Shown here: positions 7,451-15,346 of the stretch, piece after piece
How the letters are laid out: the number at the start of each line of letters is the position of its first letter
Position numbering within the stretch: the first letter of the stretch is position 1
From: an uncultured Anaerolineae bacterium
Lineage (GTDB): Bacteria > Chloroflexota > Anaerolineae > Anaerolineales > Villigracilaceae
Assembly: GCA_903908605.1 (NCBI GenBank)
Contig: CAIVSQ010000128.1
Coordinates: forward strand, 1 to 36,410
Reading direction: 5' to 3'
Length of the DNA: 36,410 nucleotides
Position numbers and translations under genes: made by a program
The notes under the pieces: generated by a model
The model's database searches: none
What the model was told of the DNA's origin: nothing
Seen by the model: the letters and a program-made list of their open reading frames with translations, nothing else

Positions 7451-7481
7451 CTGGAAGACTTAATTACTATAAGCCTTCCAG
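7451..7481 (-). terminator. Hairpin downstream of the 1181-residue cyclase
   Basis: A 12-bp stem with one G-U pair (CTGGAAGGCTTA/TAAGTCTTCCAG) and a 7-nt loop lies 27 nt past the stop at 7508. The T-run that follows on the minus strand is short (TATTTT), so it may be a weak terminator or an mRNA-protecting structure. The rest of 7304-7507 shows nothing else convincing. Confidence 0.55.
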
Positions 7482-7507
7482 TCATTAATTTCAATTCCCA
7501 ATTTTTT

Positions 7508-10500
7508 TTAAAAAGGCGCTACCCGCACACAGTTCCGCCCTTCAGCCTTGGCCACATACAGCGCCGAGTCGGCCGCCCGAATCAAGCTATCCGCATCCCC
7601 ACCGTTTTCAGGGAACATGGCCAAGCCAACGGAAATGGTAGGCGCAATGCTCAAACCCTCAACCGGTAAGGCCAGGTTGCAAAACGATTGCCGGATCAAT
7701 TCCGCGCGGTGGGCAGCATCTTTCAAATTAGCCCCTGGGAATACCACCAAGAACTCCTCACCGCCAAAGCGGCAGGCAATATCGCTCTCGCGCACCAGGT
7801 CCTTAAGCATCTTCCCCATCGCGATCAACACCAGGTCCCCGACTGCATGCCCGTAACTATCATTGAATTTTTTAAAGTGATCAATATCCAGCATCATCAC
7901 CGCCACCGGACCATCTTCTCGCCGGGCACGTGCCAGTTCGCGTTCCAACGTGTCATCCATAAAGCGCCGGTTATATAAGCCGGTCAGCGCATCGTGTGTG
8001 GCTTGCTCAATCAATAATTCTTGCATTTTTTCATTGGCGCGAATCTGCTTCTCCAGCTTTTGGTTGGATTCCAACAAGGCTTCCTCCGCCTGTTTTCGTT
8101 CCGTAATATCCACATGCGTACCAATAATTCGCAGCGGTTTTCCATAATTATCCCATTTCACCACTTTACCGCGGCTGAGAATCCACTTATAGCTGCCGTC
8201 ACTGGCTCGCAAGCGAATTTCTATTTCACAGGCGTGAATCCGGCCTGAAAGCCAATCGGCATTGGTTCGGTTCATCAGGTCAAGGTCATCGGGATGAACC
8301 AATTCCAACCAATTCTCCATCCCAACCGGAATTTCACCGTTTTCATAACCCAGCATGGTGTGATATTCGCGGTTGAAGGAAGATAGGTGATCCTGGCAGT
8401 GCCAATCCCAGATCCCATCGGTCGAGGCTTCCATGGCCAGCCTGAGCTGTTCCTCGTTGCGCGCCAGAGAGGCCTGGGCATATTTTAACTCGCTGATATC
8501 CATGATGGTACCGATCACCTTCACCACCTGGCCTTTTTCAAACACCGGGGTGCCATTGGTACGCACCCACAACAGTTTCCCCTGGGGGGTCATCAGGTGT
8601 AAATCCATATCATACGATTGTCCGGCATTCACGGCATTATCAAAAGCCTGCCGGATTGCCTGCTGATCCGGTTCATCATAAAAGCTGATATTCGTTTCCA
8701 CATTATTAGGGTCAAAATCTTCCGGCACACCATAAATCTGAAATACTTCGCGCGTCCAGCTAACATGCTTGGTCAGGCAATCATATTCCCAACCACCCAC
8801 CTTCGCAATGGCCTGGGTCTGGTTCAGCAGTCGTTCACTACTCGCCAGGGCTTGTTCAAATTTTTTGCGCTCGGCCACATCCCAGGCCAGGTCCGCCAGC
8901 AGCCCCACCATCGCCACATCACGCTGGGTATAGTCCCTGGCCTTATTGCCTACTCCCAAAATGGCCACAATCTGGTCACCGCGCATAACCGGCACCACCA
9001 ACTCGCGTATTAGGGCAGCGTGGCCCTCTGGTAAACCACGTTTATGCCGAAGCGCGGCGTAGTCATTATGAATAACCGCCCGGCCCTCCCGGATGCAATC
9101 CACCCACACACCGGCCTGGCTGACCGGGTAATGCGCGCCTTTGCCTTCGGCCTTGCAATATTCAGCCTTGGTCCGCGTGGACCAGTTTTGCAGGTGCAAG
9201 GTTACCTGGTCCGCTTCCAGGAAGTGATAAAAACCAATTCGACTGCCTGTCAACTCTTCGACTTCATTCAGGGTAGCCTCCAGCAGTTCATCCAGACTGT
9301 GGCTCAAGGAAAACTCCAGCAAACGCGAGCGCGCCAATGAAATTTTTTCGGTCAGTTTAGTTTCCGAAACATCCACAAATTTCAGCACCACAAAGCCCGG
9401 GTTGGCCTGGAATACATGCACATCATAAAAACCATCCAGGCTCACTTCTCGGTAGGGCAAAACAACATGGTGCAATTCCACTTCACCAAGGGCCACCTGC
9501 CGGCAAGTTTCGCAAAAACCGCTCTCAATGAAGCCCGGGAAGATTGATGCAATCGGTTTGCCCAGGATATCCAGGCGTGAAATATTCAACAGGCGATCAG
9601 CAATCGGGTTGGTATCCACCAGCGCAAGGTTACCATCCGGCTGCAGCTCATACAGGTGCATGGCAATCGGCGAGGAATATACGATGCTCTTAAATTTCTG
9701 CACCGTTTCAGCCAGGGCCAGCTCAACCTGCCTGCGGTCAGTGATATCTTCCACAAAACCTTCCAGGTAAGAAAGGCCACCATCTGCCCCCAGCACAGTG
9801 CGCAAAGACAGTCGTCCAACCATCAGGCTGCCATCCTTGCGCCGGTATTCCACTGTGTCATACACCCAACCATCCGCCTGCAGAGCCTTCACCAAGTCAT
9901 CACGGTAGCGGCTCGAGTCCACAAACACATCACGTGAAATATCTTTAACAGAAGCAATCAACTCCTCGGGTGAGTTGTAACCAAGCATGGTAGCCAGGGC
10001 CGGGTTGGTACGTAAGAACCCCTTACCCGGTGCAAAGTGAAAGATGCCCACCGATGCGTCCTGGAATAAATTGCGCAGTTCCACCTCACTACTGGAAAGC
10101 TTTTCGCTGGTTTGCCGAATTTCATATACAGCCGAGATGATCATTCGTGAAACAAATACCAGTACCCCCAGGTAAAGTTGCACATCCAACAGGCGGTTGG
10201 CAGGCATGCCGGCACCGGCTACCGGAGCACCCCAACCATTCACCACACCCACAATCGAAACAGCCCCGGTCGCAGCCAGCAGGCTGATCATAAAGCGATT
10301 ATCAAAGCGCAGCCCGGCCCAGATAAAAAATGGGAACAGCAAGTAATCACGCAGAACAGAAAACGTCGGCCCGTTTTGTGGGTACAGGTAAAAATAGGTG
10401 CCGGCCACCGAAATACAACCCAGCAGCAGGATTGCCTCCAAGATTTTGGCTGTTCGCCATCGGAACCTCTCCTGGGCACCCGGCAACCAAATTAGCAGCA

Positions 10501-11053
10501 GCGGTGTAACCAGCGCAACACCCTCGCCCTTGGTGATCCACCATTCAAACCAGGTATTGATAAATGTCATCCCCGGCCGGGCGCTTAACAATAGCACGCT
10601 CAAACCGGCCGCCAGCAACGCCATCAGGGTATGCACAAGCGTAATCAACACATAATAATGCAACGTAGCACTTAACTTTGGCAGATTTTCCGGGCGAATT
10701 TCATAACGCCCGAGCAGCGCAGCTGTCAGGGCTCCTTCAGCGCAGTGAACCAACGCAAAACCCAGGCTGGGTAGAAACGCATAACCTACACTCAGGTAAG
10801 CCGCGAAACTAATACCAAAAACCAGCGCCAGAATCGCCGGCCAAAGCTGCCGCCGGCTGATCACCAGCCCGGCCAACGCTGCTCCCCCGGCCAGCCAGAT
10901 TTCCGGGCCAGCCTGTGGACGATAATTAATTGAGATGCTCAGGAAAACCAACGCCAGGTACACAACCCCAAACACCAATAAAAATGCCAAATCACGCCAG
11001 CGACCTGGTGTGATTTTTTTTGAACCATTAATGCCTTGCAAAATATTATTCAA
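7508..11053 (-). CDS. Membrane diguanylate cyclase, MASE1-PAS2-GAF-PAS2-GGDEF
   Basis: This 1181-residue cyclic-di-GMP synthase has a MASE1-type membrane block (about 18-300), two PAS domains (about 325-445 and 450-570), a GAF domain of the GAF_2 kind (about 580-735, around SRIGFYHFLEADQ), two further PAS domains (745-865 and 870-995), a coiled coil and GGDEF (1015-1178). GGEEF begins at residue 1097, with RESD as inhibitory site five residues before it. The second PAS carries a CETC pair that might bind metal or form a disulfide. The start is a TTG (11053) behind AAAGGGG; no in-frame ATG lies nearby, and the membrane block would be lost with any later start. The final PAS-PAS-GGDEF part matches the neighbouring cyclase, so one arose by duplication with gain or loss of the middle sensors. 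Confidence 0.9.
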   Translation of the reverse strand: MNNILQGINGSKKITPGRWRDLAFLLVFGVVYLALVFLSISINYRPQAGPEIWLAGGAALAGLVISRRQLWPAILALVFGISFAAYLSVGYAFLPSLGFALVHCAEGALTAALLGRYEIRPENLPKLSATLHYYVLITLVHTLMALLAAGLSVLLLSARPGMTFINTWFEWWITKGEGVALVTPLLLIWLPGAQERFRWRTAKILEAILLLGCISVAGTYFYLYPQNGPTFSVLRDYLLFPFFIWAGLRFDNRFMISLLAATGAVSIVGVVNGWGAPVAGAGMPANRLLDVQLYLGVLVFVSRMIISAVYEIRQTSEKLSSSEVELRNLFQDASVGIFHFAPGKGFLRTNPALATMLGYNSPEELIASVKDISRDVFVDSSRYRDDLVKALQADGWVYDTVEYRRKDGSLMVGRLSLRTVLGADGGLSYLEGFVEDITDRRQVELALAETVQKFKSIVYSSPIAMHLYELQPDGNLALVDTNPIADRLLNISRLDILGKPIASIFPGFIESGFCETCRQVALGEVELHHVVLPYREVSLDGFYDVHVFQANPGFVVLKFVDVSETKLTEKISLARSRLLEFSLSHSLDELLEATLNEVEELTGSRIGFYHFLEADQVTLHLQNWSTRTKAEYCKAEGKGAHYPVSQAGVWVDCIREGRAVIHNDYAALRHKRGLPEGHAALIRELVVPVMRGDQIVAILGVGNKARDYTQRDVAMVGLLADLAWDVAERKKFEQALASSERLLNQTQAIAKVGGWEYDCLTKHVSWTREVFQIYGVPEDFDPNNVETNISFYDEPDQQAIRQAFDNAVNAGQSYDMDLHLMTPQGKLLWVRTNGTPVFEKGQVVKVIGTIMDISELKYAQASLARNEEQLRLAMEASTDGIWDWHCQDHLSSFNREYHTMLGYENGEIPVGMENWLELVHPDDLDLMNRTNADWLSGRIHACEIEIRLRASDGSYKWILSRGKVVKWDNYGKPLRIIGTHVDITERKQAEEALLESNQKLEKQIRANEKMQELLIEQATHDALTGLYNRRFMDDTLERELARARREDGPVAVMMLDIDHFKKFNDSYGHAVGDLVLIAMGKMLKDLVRESDIACRFGGEEFLVVFPGANLKDAAHRAELIRQSFCNLALPVEGLSIAPTISVGLAMFPENGGDADSLIRAADSALYVAKAEGRNCVRVAPF

Positions 11054-11227
11054 TCAGTTCCCCTTTTCCTTTTAACTACCAAAAGGAAGCCAGTGCCATT
11101 GAAAACTTCAAAATTAACTGGTCAATCCATTACACTTGCATTTTGATACCTTTTTTATTTTAACCTTTTTTTCCCCCCAGAGAAGAAAAACGGCGTAAAA
11201 ATCAGCTAACATTTATGTAAAGCTCCG

Positions 11228-11285
11228 GGTGACCACGCTTGGTATGTGAGCGCGGTTTATCCCAATCTAAAGGTAGTTGGTCACC
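11228..11285. repeat. Long-range inverted repeat in the 271-bp gap
   Basis: Perfect 8-bp arms GGTGACCA (11228-11235) and TGGTCACC (11278-11285) flank 42 nt. Each arm contains GGTNACC or its complement, so the pair could be two binding sites for a dimeric regulator or the base of an RNA stem. TCCGGGT also occurs twice, next to both arms. No T-run follows on the minus strand, so it is not a classical terminator. The remaining gap 11054-11227 is AT-rich with homopolymer tracts and no confident promoter. Confidence 0.5.
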
Positions 11286-11324
11286 GTCCGGGTCTGATCT
11301 TTCATGGCTAAACCAGTAAAAATT

Positions 11325-14300
11325 CTACCCAAAGCGATCCCCCAGGCGACACAGGGCCTGGATGGTCAGCGAAAGCTCCATCAGCTCCAGCGGCTTGCTC
11401 ATATATTCATTCGCACCAGCTTCCAGGCAGCGCTCCCGGTCCCCGCTCATCGCCAGGGCTGTGATGGCAATAATGGGCAAGGTGGCAATACGCTCATTTA
11501 TATTCTTACGAATGGCACCGATCACATCAATCCCGCTCATACCCGGCATTTGAATATCAACCAGCAGGATGTCCGGCTGGACAAGCTCCACACTTTCCAA
11601 CATCTGCCAGCCATTACTGACGCTGTTAACCTGCATATTCTGACCGCGCAAATAATCAGCAACAAGCTCAGCAAGCATCGGGTTATCATCCACAATCAGC
11701 ACCGCCAGCTTTTCTCGGGCTGGTTGGGAAGACGAAGGCAGCCCTGCAGATGTCTCCGCTGGCACAGCCGGCGAACGGAACGCCAGGCGCTGAAGCTCTG
11801 CATGCAGCTCATTCTGCGCAAACGGCTCCAGCAAGAAACCATCCGCCACCGATTTGGCCTGCCCGGTCCGATGATCATTGCGACTCAACACGATCACCGG
11901 GATATCCTGCGTACGCGGATCTGCCTTCAACTTGTTCAGTAAATCTTCCTCATTGTTCGTCCCTGGTGATTCGCGCAGGAAGATCACATCGGGCCAGGTC
12001 TGTACAACCGTATCCAAGGCAGTGCTCGTTTTTAAAATCACCTGGTTTTGTAAACCGACCGTCTTCAACAGGCTGGTCAGGCGGGCAGCCTTCTCCAAAT
12101 CCTGGTCAATCGTCATGGCGCGTTGCATACGGTCGCTCACCCGCCGGTAAAACTGCAATGGCTGGGTGGCATCCACCACCCACGGCAGCAGAATGGTGAA
12201 GCGACTGCCAGAACCATACGTACTTTCCACGCTGATCTCGCCGCCTTGTAATTCAGCCATGCGCTTCACCAATGACAGCCCCAACCCGGTGCCCGAATAA
12301 TTACGCGCCAGGCTGCTATCCAGCTGAACAAATGGTTTAAACAGGCGCACCAAATCTTCCTCGCGGATGCCAATTCCATTATCCCAAACGGTAATGCTCA
12401 CCTGCCGGTTGCCTGGCGTTCCAGCCACCACAATACCCAGTTGACCATCCTCAGGCGTAAATTTCACCGCATTGCCAAGCAGGTTAACCAGCATTTGCTT
12501 CAACCGGCGCGGATCGGCACGCAGCACAATCGCTGGCGGCTGAATGCTGTAACTGATATTCTGACGCTTCTGGTTGGCCAGGCCCCGCACCAACTGCAGG
12601 CTGGATTGGCAAATCGCATCCAGTGAGGTCGGTGCAAACTGCATCTCAAACATCCCTGCCTCGATCTTGGAAAGATCGAGCATGTCATTAATCAGCGAAA
12701 GCAGATGCCGGCCACTGCTCTCAATATTCTTGAGTGCCTTCAATTGTTTTTCACTCAGGTTGCCATACGTAACCATCTGCAATGCTTCCGAAAGTCCCAG
12801 GATGCCCGTCAGCGGGGTACGCAGTTCGTGGCTCATGCTTGCCAGGAATTCATCTTTCATGCGCGCAGCTTTTTCCAGCTCCATGTTGGCAGTCTTCAAT
12901 TCCACGGTGCGGTCAATCACACGCTGCTCCAACTCGGCGTGCGCCTTCAACAGGGCCACTTCCGAACGCTTGCGCTCGGTTATATCCTCGGTCAGGACCA
13001 CCACCTTGCTGACCTGTCCACTCTCATCCAATATCGAATAAAAATGCGTCGAAACCCATTCCGCCGCTCCCGGCCTGCCATTCAGATTTCTTAATTCAGG
13101 AAAGTGCAGGTTGCCACCTTTAGTAAAAACTTCAATCACATCATCAAAATGAGGCGCCAGATACGGGTTATCACGCTCAAGTATGGCGCGATCCTTCACT
13201 TGCTGTATATCTTCCGCCATCAAATAGTCAGGCGTGGCCCAAATTTTCTGCCAGACCTGGTTGGCAATCAACAGGCGCCCCTGCGGATCTCGCACAGCAA
13301 TGCCAATTGGTGAGTTGTACAACAGCGCCTGGCCAAAAGCTTCGCTCTCGCGCAGGTTGCGCTCGGCCTGTTTGCGCTCAGTAACATCCTGCACCAGGCA
13401 TTGGATGGATATCATCTTGCCATTTGTATCAATCAGGGCCGAGCTGTACCACTCGCAAACAATGATGGTCCCATCCTTGCGATAATTCCGATTAGTCTGA
13501 ATGTTGCTTGTGCGCCGGGCTTGCAGTAATTCATCAATATCGCTGCTGACGGCCTGGCTATCTTCCTCATACACCCAACGCAAATCATCAATCCCCTTGC
13601 CAAGCACCTCGGCCTCATTCCAGCCAAAGATACGTTCTGCCCGATCTGACCAACGCTGAATGTGATACTGGCTGTCAAACTCAATTAACGCCAGCGGGGA
13701 ATTCTCCACATGGAATTTCAACTGCTGCAGGGTGGTATGCAATTGTTCATCCATGCGCCGGTTATCGGTTACATCCTGAAAAACCTTCAACAGCGCCCGG
13801 TGCCCCTGGTACCACATCCCCGTGTGAGTGATATCAAAAATCCGGTCGCCCATCATCTTACTGGAACGGGTTACAATGGTTTCACCGATCTCAATCGGCC
13901 TTAATAGCGGGCAGTCTTTGCATTTTTCCTGGTTGTCCGGGTAGGTTTCCCAACAGTAACGCCCCAGCAGTGGCATGCCAATCATTTTTTCAGCCCGGGG
14001 GTTGACATAAATAATTCTGCCACTCTCATCCACAATATCCATCTGGAACGGCAGAGTCTGGATCAATGTCATGTTGAATTCGTTGGCTTCACGTAGAACT
14101 GCTTCTGCCTTCTTTCGCTCGCTGATATCCCGTACCAGCCCCTGCAAGCGCCCATCTGCTAATTGTTTTGCGCTCACTTCCACCGGCACAAGCTTACCGC
14201 CCGCATGGCGGATTTCGGCTTCAAAAACCAAAGTCTGGCCTTGCACCAACGCGCGAATCTGGCTGAGATCCTCCGGCACCGCCGGGCTCGCAATCAGCTC

Positions 14301-14879
14301 ACGCACATTAACCCCACGCGCAAGAAATTCTTTGGGCGATATGCCCAACAGAATACTGCCGCTGGTATTAATATCCACCACCACCCCATTACGGTCAAGA
14401 ATGAAGATACCATCCGAAGCCTGCTCCACCAGGGTGCGGTAGCGTTCTTCACTGGCCCGCAAACTATCCGCCGAGTTTTTCCTTTCAATTGCATAGCGGA
14501 TGGAGCGCTTGAGAATACGCCCATCCACATCACCCTTCAGCAGGTAGTCCTGCGCCCCAGCTCGCATCAAAGACTGGGCCAGTTCATCATCATCATTACC
14601 GGTCAAGAGGATGACCGGCACCTGCCCTGCGTGTTCATTCAGACGCAAGAAGGTGGCCGAACCACTCGAATCGGGCAGGTTCAAGTCCAACAACACAGCA
14701 TCTACAGGCTGTGCACTTGCCACCGCACTCTCCAAAACCTGCAAACCCTGCGAGAGGCGTTCTACGTGCGTCAACCTCACCTGCGGCGACACATGCGCAT
14801 CCGCAAGCGCAATCTGAACCAGCCGGGCATCGCCAGGATTATCCTCGATCAACAGTACGTGCACCAAGGCAATGCTCAT
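11325..14879 (-). CDS. Hybrid histidine kinase, REC-PAS4-HisKA-HATPase-pseudoREC-REC
   Basis: This 1184-residue cytoplasmic hybrid kinase has no membrane segment. The order is REC (5-125, Asp65), PAS (140-263), PAS (263-370, with Cys309, Cys320 and Cys323), PAS (373-503), PAS (503-631), coiled coil, HisKA with His684 in SHELRTPL, HATPase (793-900, N-box NLLGNAVKF, GTGLGLSL), a receiver-like domain (920-1017) with Arg969 at the expected phospho-Asp position, and a final REC (1060-1183, Asp1108). The N-terminal receiver suggests it takes phosphate from a partner, plausibly the kinase encoded two genes upstream. It overlaps the lone receiver gene as ATGA and is last in that operon. Its catalytic cassette is close to those of the kinases at 18800 and 23503. 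Confidence 0.92.
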   Translation of the reverse strand: MSIALVHVLLIEDNPGDARLVQIALADAHVSPQVRLTHVERLSQGLQVLESAVASAQPVDAVLLDLNLPDSSGSATFLRLNEHAGQVPVILLTGNDDDELAQSLMRAGAQDYLLKGDVDGRILKRSIRYAIERKNSADSLRASEERYRTLVEQASDGIFILDRNGVVVDINTSGSILLGISPKEFLARGVNVRELIASPAVPEDLSQIRALVQGQTLVFEAEIRHAGGKLVPVEVSAKQLADGRLQGLVRDISERKKAEAVLREANEFNMTLIQTLPFQMDIVDESGRIIYVNPRAEKMIGMPLLGRYCWETYPDNQEKCKDCPLLRPIEIGETIVTRSSKMMGDRIFDITHTGMWYQGHRALLKVFQDVTDNRRMDEQLHTTLQQLKFHVENSPLALIEFDSQYHIQRWSDRAERIFGWNEAEVLGKGIDDLRWVYEEDSQAVSSDIDELLQARRTSNIQTNRNYRKDGTIIVCEWYSSALIDTNGKMISIQCLVQDVTERKQAERNLRESEAFGQALLYNSPIGIAVRDPQGRLLIANQVWQKIWATPDYLMAEDIQQVKDRAILERDNPYLAPHFDDVIEVFTKGGNLHFPELRNLNGRPGAAEWVSTHFYSILDESGQVSKVVVLTEDITERKRSEVALLKAHAELEQRVIDRTVELKTANMELEKAARMKDEFLASMSHELRTPLTGILGLSEALQMVTYGNLSEKQLKALKNIESSGRHLLSLINDMLDLSKIEAGMFEMQFAPTSLDAICQSSLQLVRGLANQKRQNISYSIQPPAIVLRADPRRLKQMLVNLLGNAVKFTPEDGQLGIVVAGTPGNRQVSITVWDNGIGIREEDLVRLFKPFVQLDSSLARNYSGTGLGLSLVKRMAELQGGEISVESTYGSGSRFTILLPWVVDATQPLQFYRRVSDRMQRAMTIDQDLEKAARLTSLLKTVGLQNQVILKTSTALDTVVQTWPDVIFLRESPGTNNEEDLLNKLKADPRTQDIPVIVLSRNDHRTGQAKSVADGFLLEPFAQNELHAELQRLAFRSPAVPAETSAGLPSSSQPAREKLAVLIVDDNPMLAELVADYLRGQNMQVNSVSNGWQMLESVELVQPDILLVDIQMPGMSGIDVIGAIRKNINERIATLPIIAITALAMSGDRERCLEAGANEYMSKPLELMELSLTIQALCRLGDRFG

Positions 14880-15346
14880 TTACTCACTCTCGATCTGTAA
14901 CTCTCTGCATGAGGCAAGCGGGCAGTCTCCAACCAGAAATTTTCTATGCTGCGCACAATTTTAACAAAGTGATCGAGGTCTGCAGATTTGGCGACATAAG
15001 CACTGGCATGCAGTTCGTACATTTTCAGGATATCGTCCTCCAACCTGGAACCGCTCATCACAACCACGGGGATGTGCCGCAGTTTGGGGTCAGCTTTTAT
15101 TTCAGCCAACACCTCCATGCCATTCATTCCAGGCAGACCAACATCCAGCAATATCAACCCGGGCTGGCTCTCATGCCTGTAATTCCCACGAGCGTGCAAA
15201 AAATCCAGGGCGCTCTCGCCATCTGGCACCTGGCACAACTGGTGAGCTACACCCGTTTCAGCAAAAACCTCACACACCAGGCGCGCGTCGGCCGGGTTGT
15301 CTTCCACTAGCAAAATTTTTACAGATTGTTCTTCCGACAAATTCAT
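14876..15346 (-). CDS. Single-domain response regulator (Rcp1/CheY-like)
   Basis: This 156-residue lone receiver has no output domain. It has the acidic pair Glu15/Asp16, phospho-Asp68 (LILLDVGLPG), Ser98 and Lys120; the residue after the lysine is Ser rather than the usual Pro. The closest general type is the Rcp1-like regulator coded beside phytochrome-style kinases, whose partners share the HDLQEPLR HisKA found in the gene just upstream. ATGA overlaps on both sides (with 15343 and 14879) and a GGGAGGG site indicate translational coupling. The likely role is to carry phosphate from that kinase towards the following hybrid kinase or another target; that is inference from order alone. Confidence 0.9.
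   Translation of the reverse strand: MNLSEEQSVKILLVEDNPADARLVCEVFAETGVAHQLCQVPDGESALDFLHARGNYRHESQPGLILLDVGLPGMNGMEVLAEIKADPKLRHIPVVVMSGSRLEDDILKMYELHASAYVAKSADLDHFVKIVRSIENFWLETARLPHAESYRSRVSK

Noticed and set aside
7300-7494. 64-residue minus-strand frame between the two cyclases
   Set aside because: It is built partly from two hairpins, lacks a ribosome site, and resembles no protein.
11054-11324. Cyclic-di-GMP riboswitch upstream of the cyclase
   Set aside because: The conserved GEMM core and tetraloop/receptor pieces are not present; only the simple inverted repeat is seen.
11304-11942. 212-residue plus-strand ORF
   Set aside because: Antisense to the receiver end of a well-supported kinase; its composition (His/Gln/Arg rich) is that of a codon-bias shadow.
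14163-14900. 245-residue plus-strand ORF
   Set aside because: Antisense to the REC-PAS region of the 1184-residue kinase, with no domain and no ribosome binding site.
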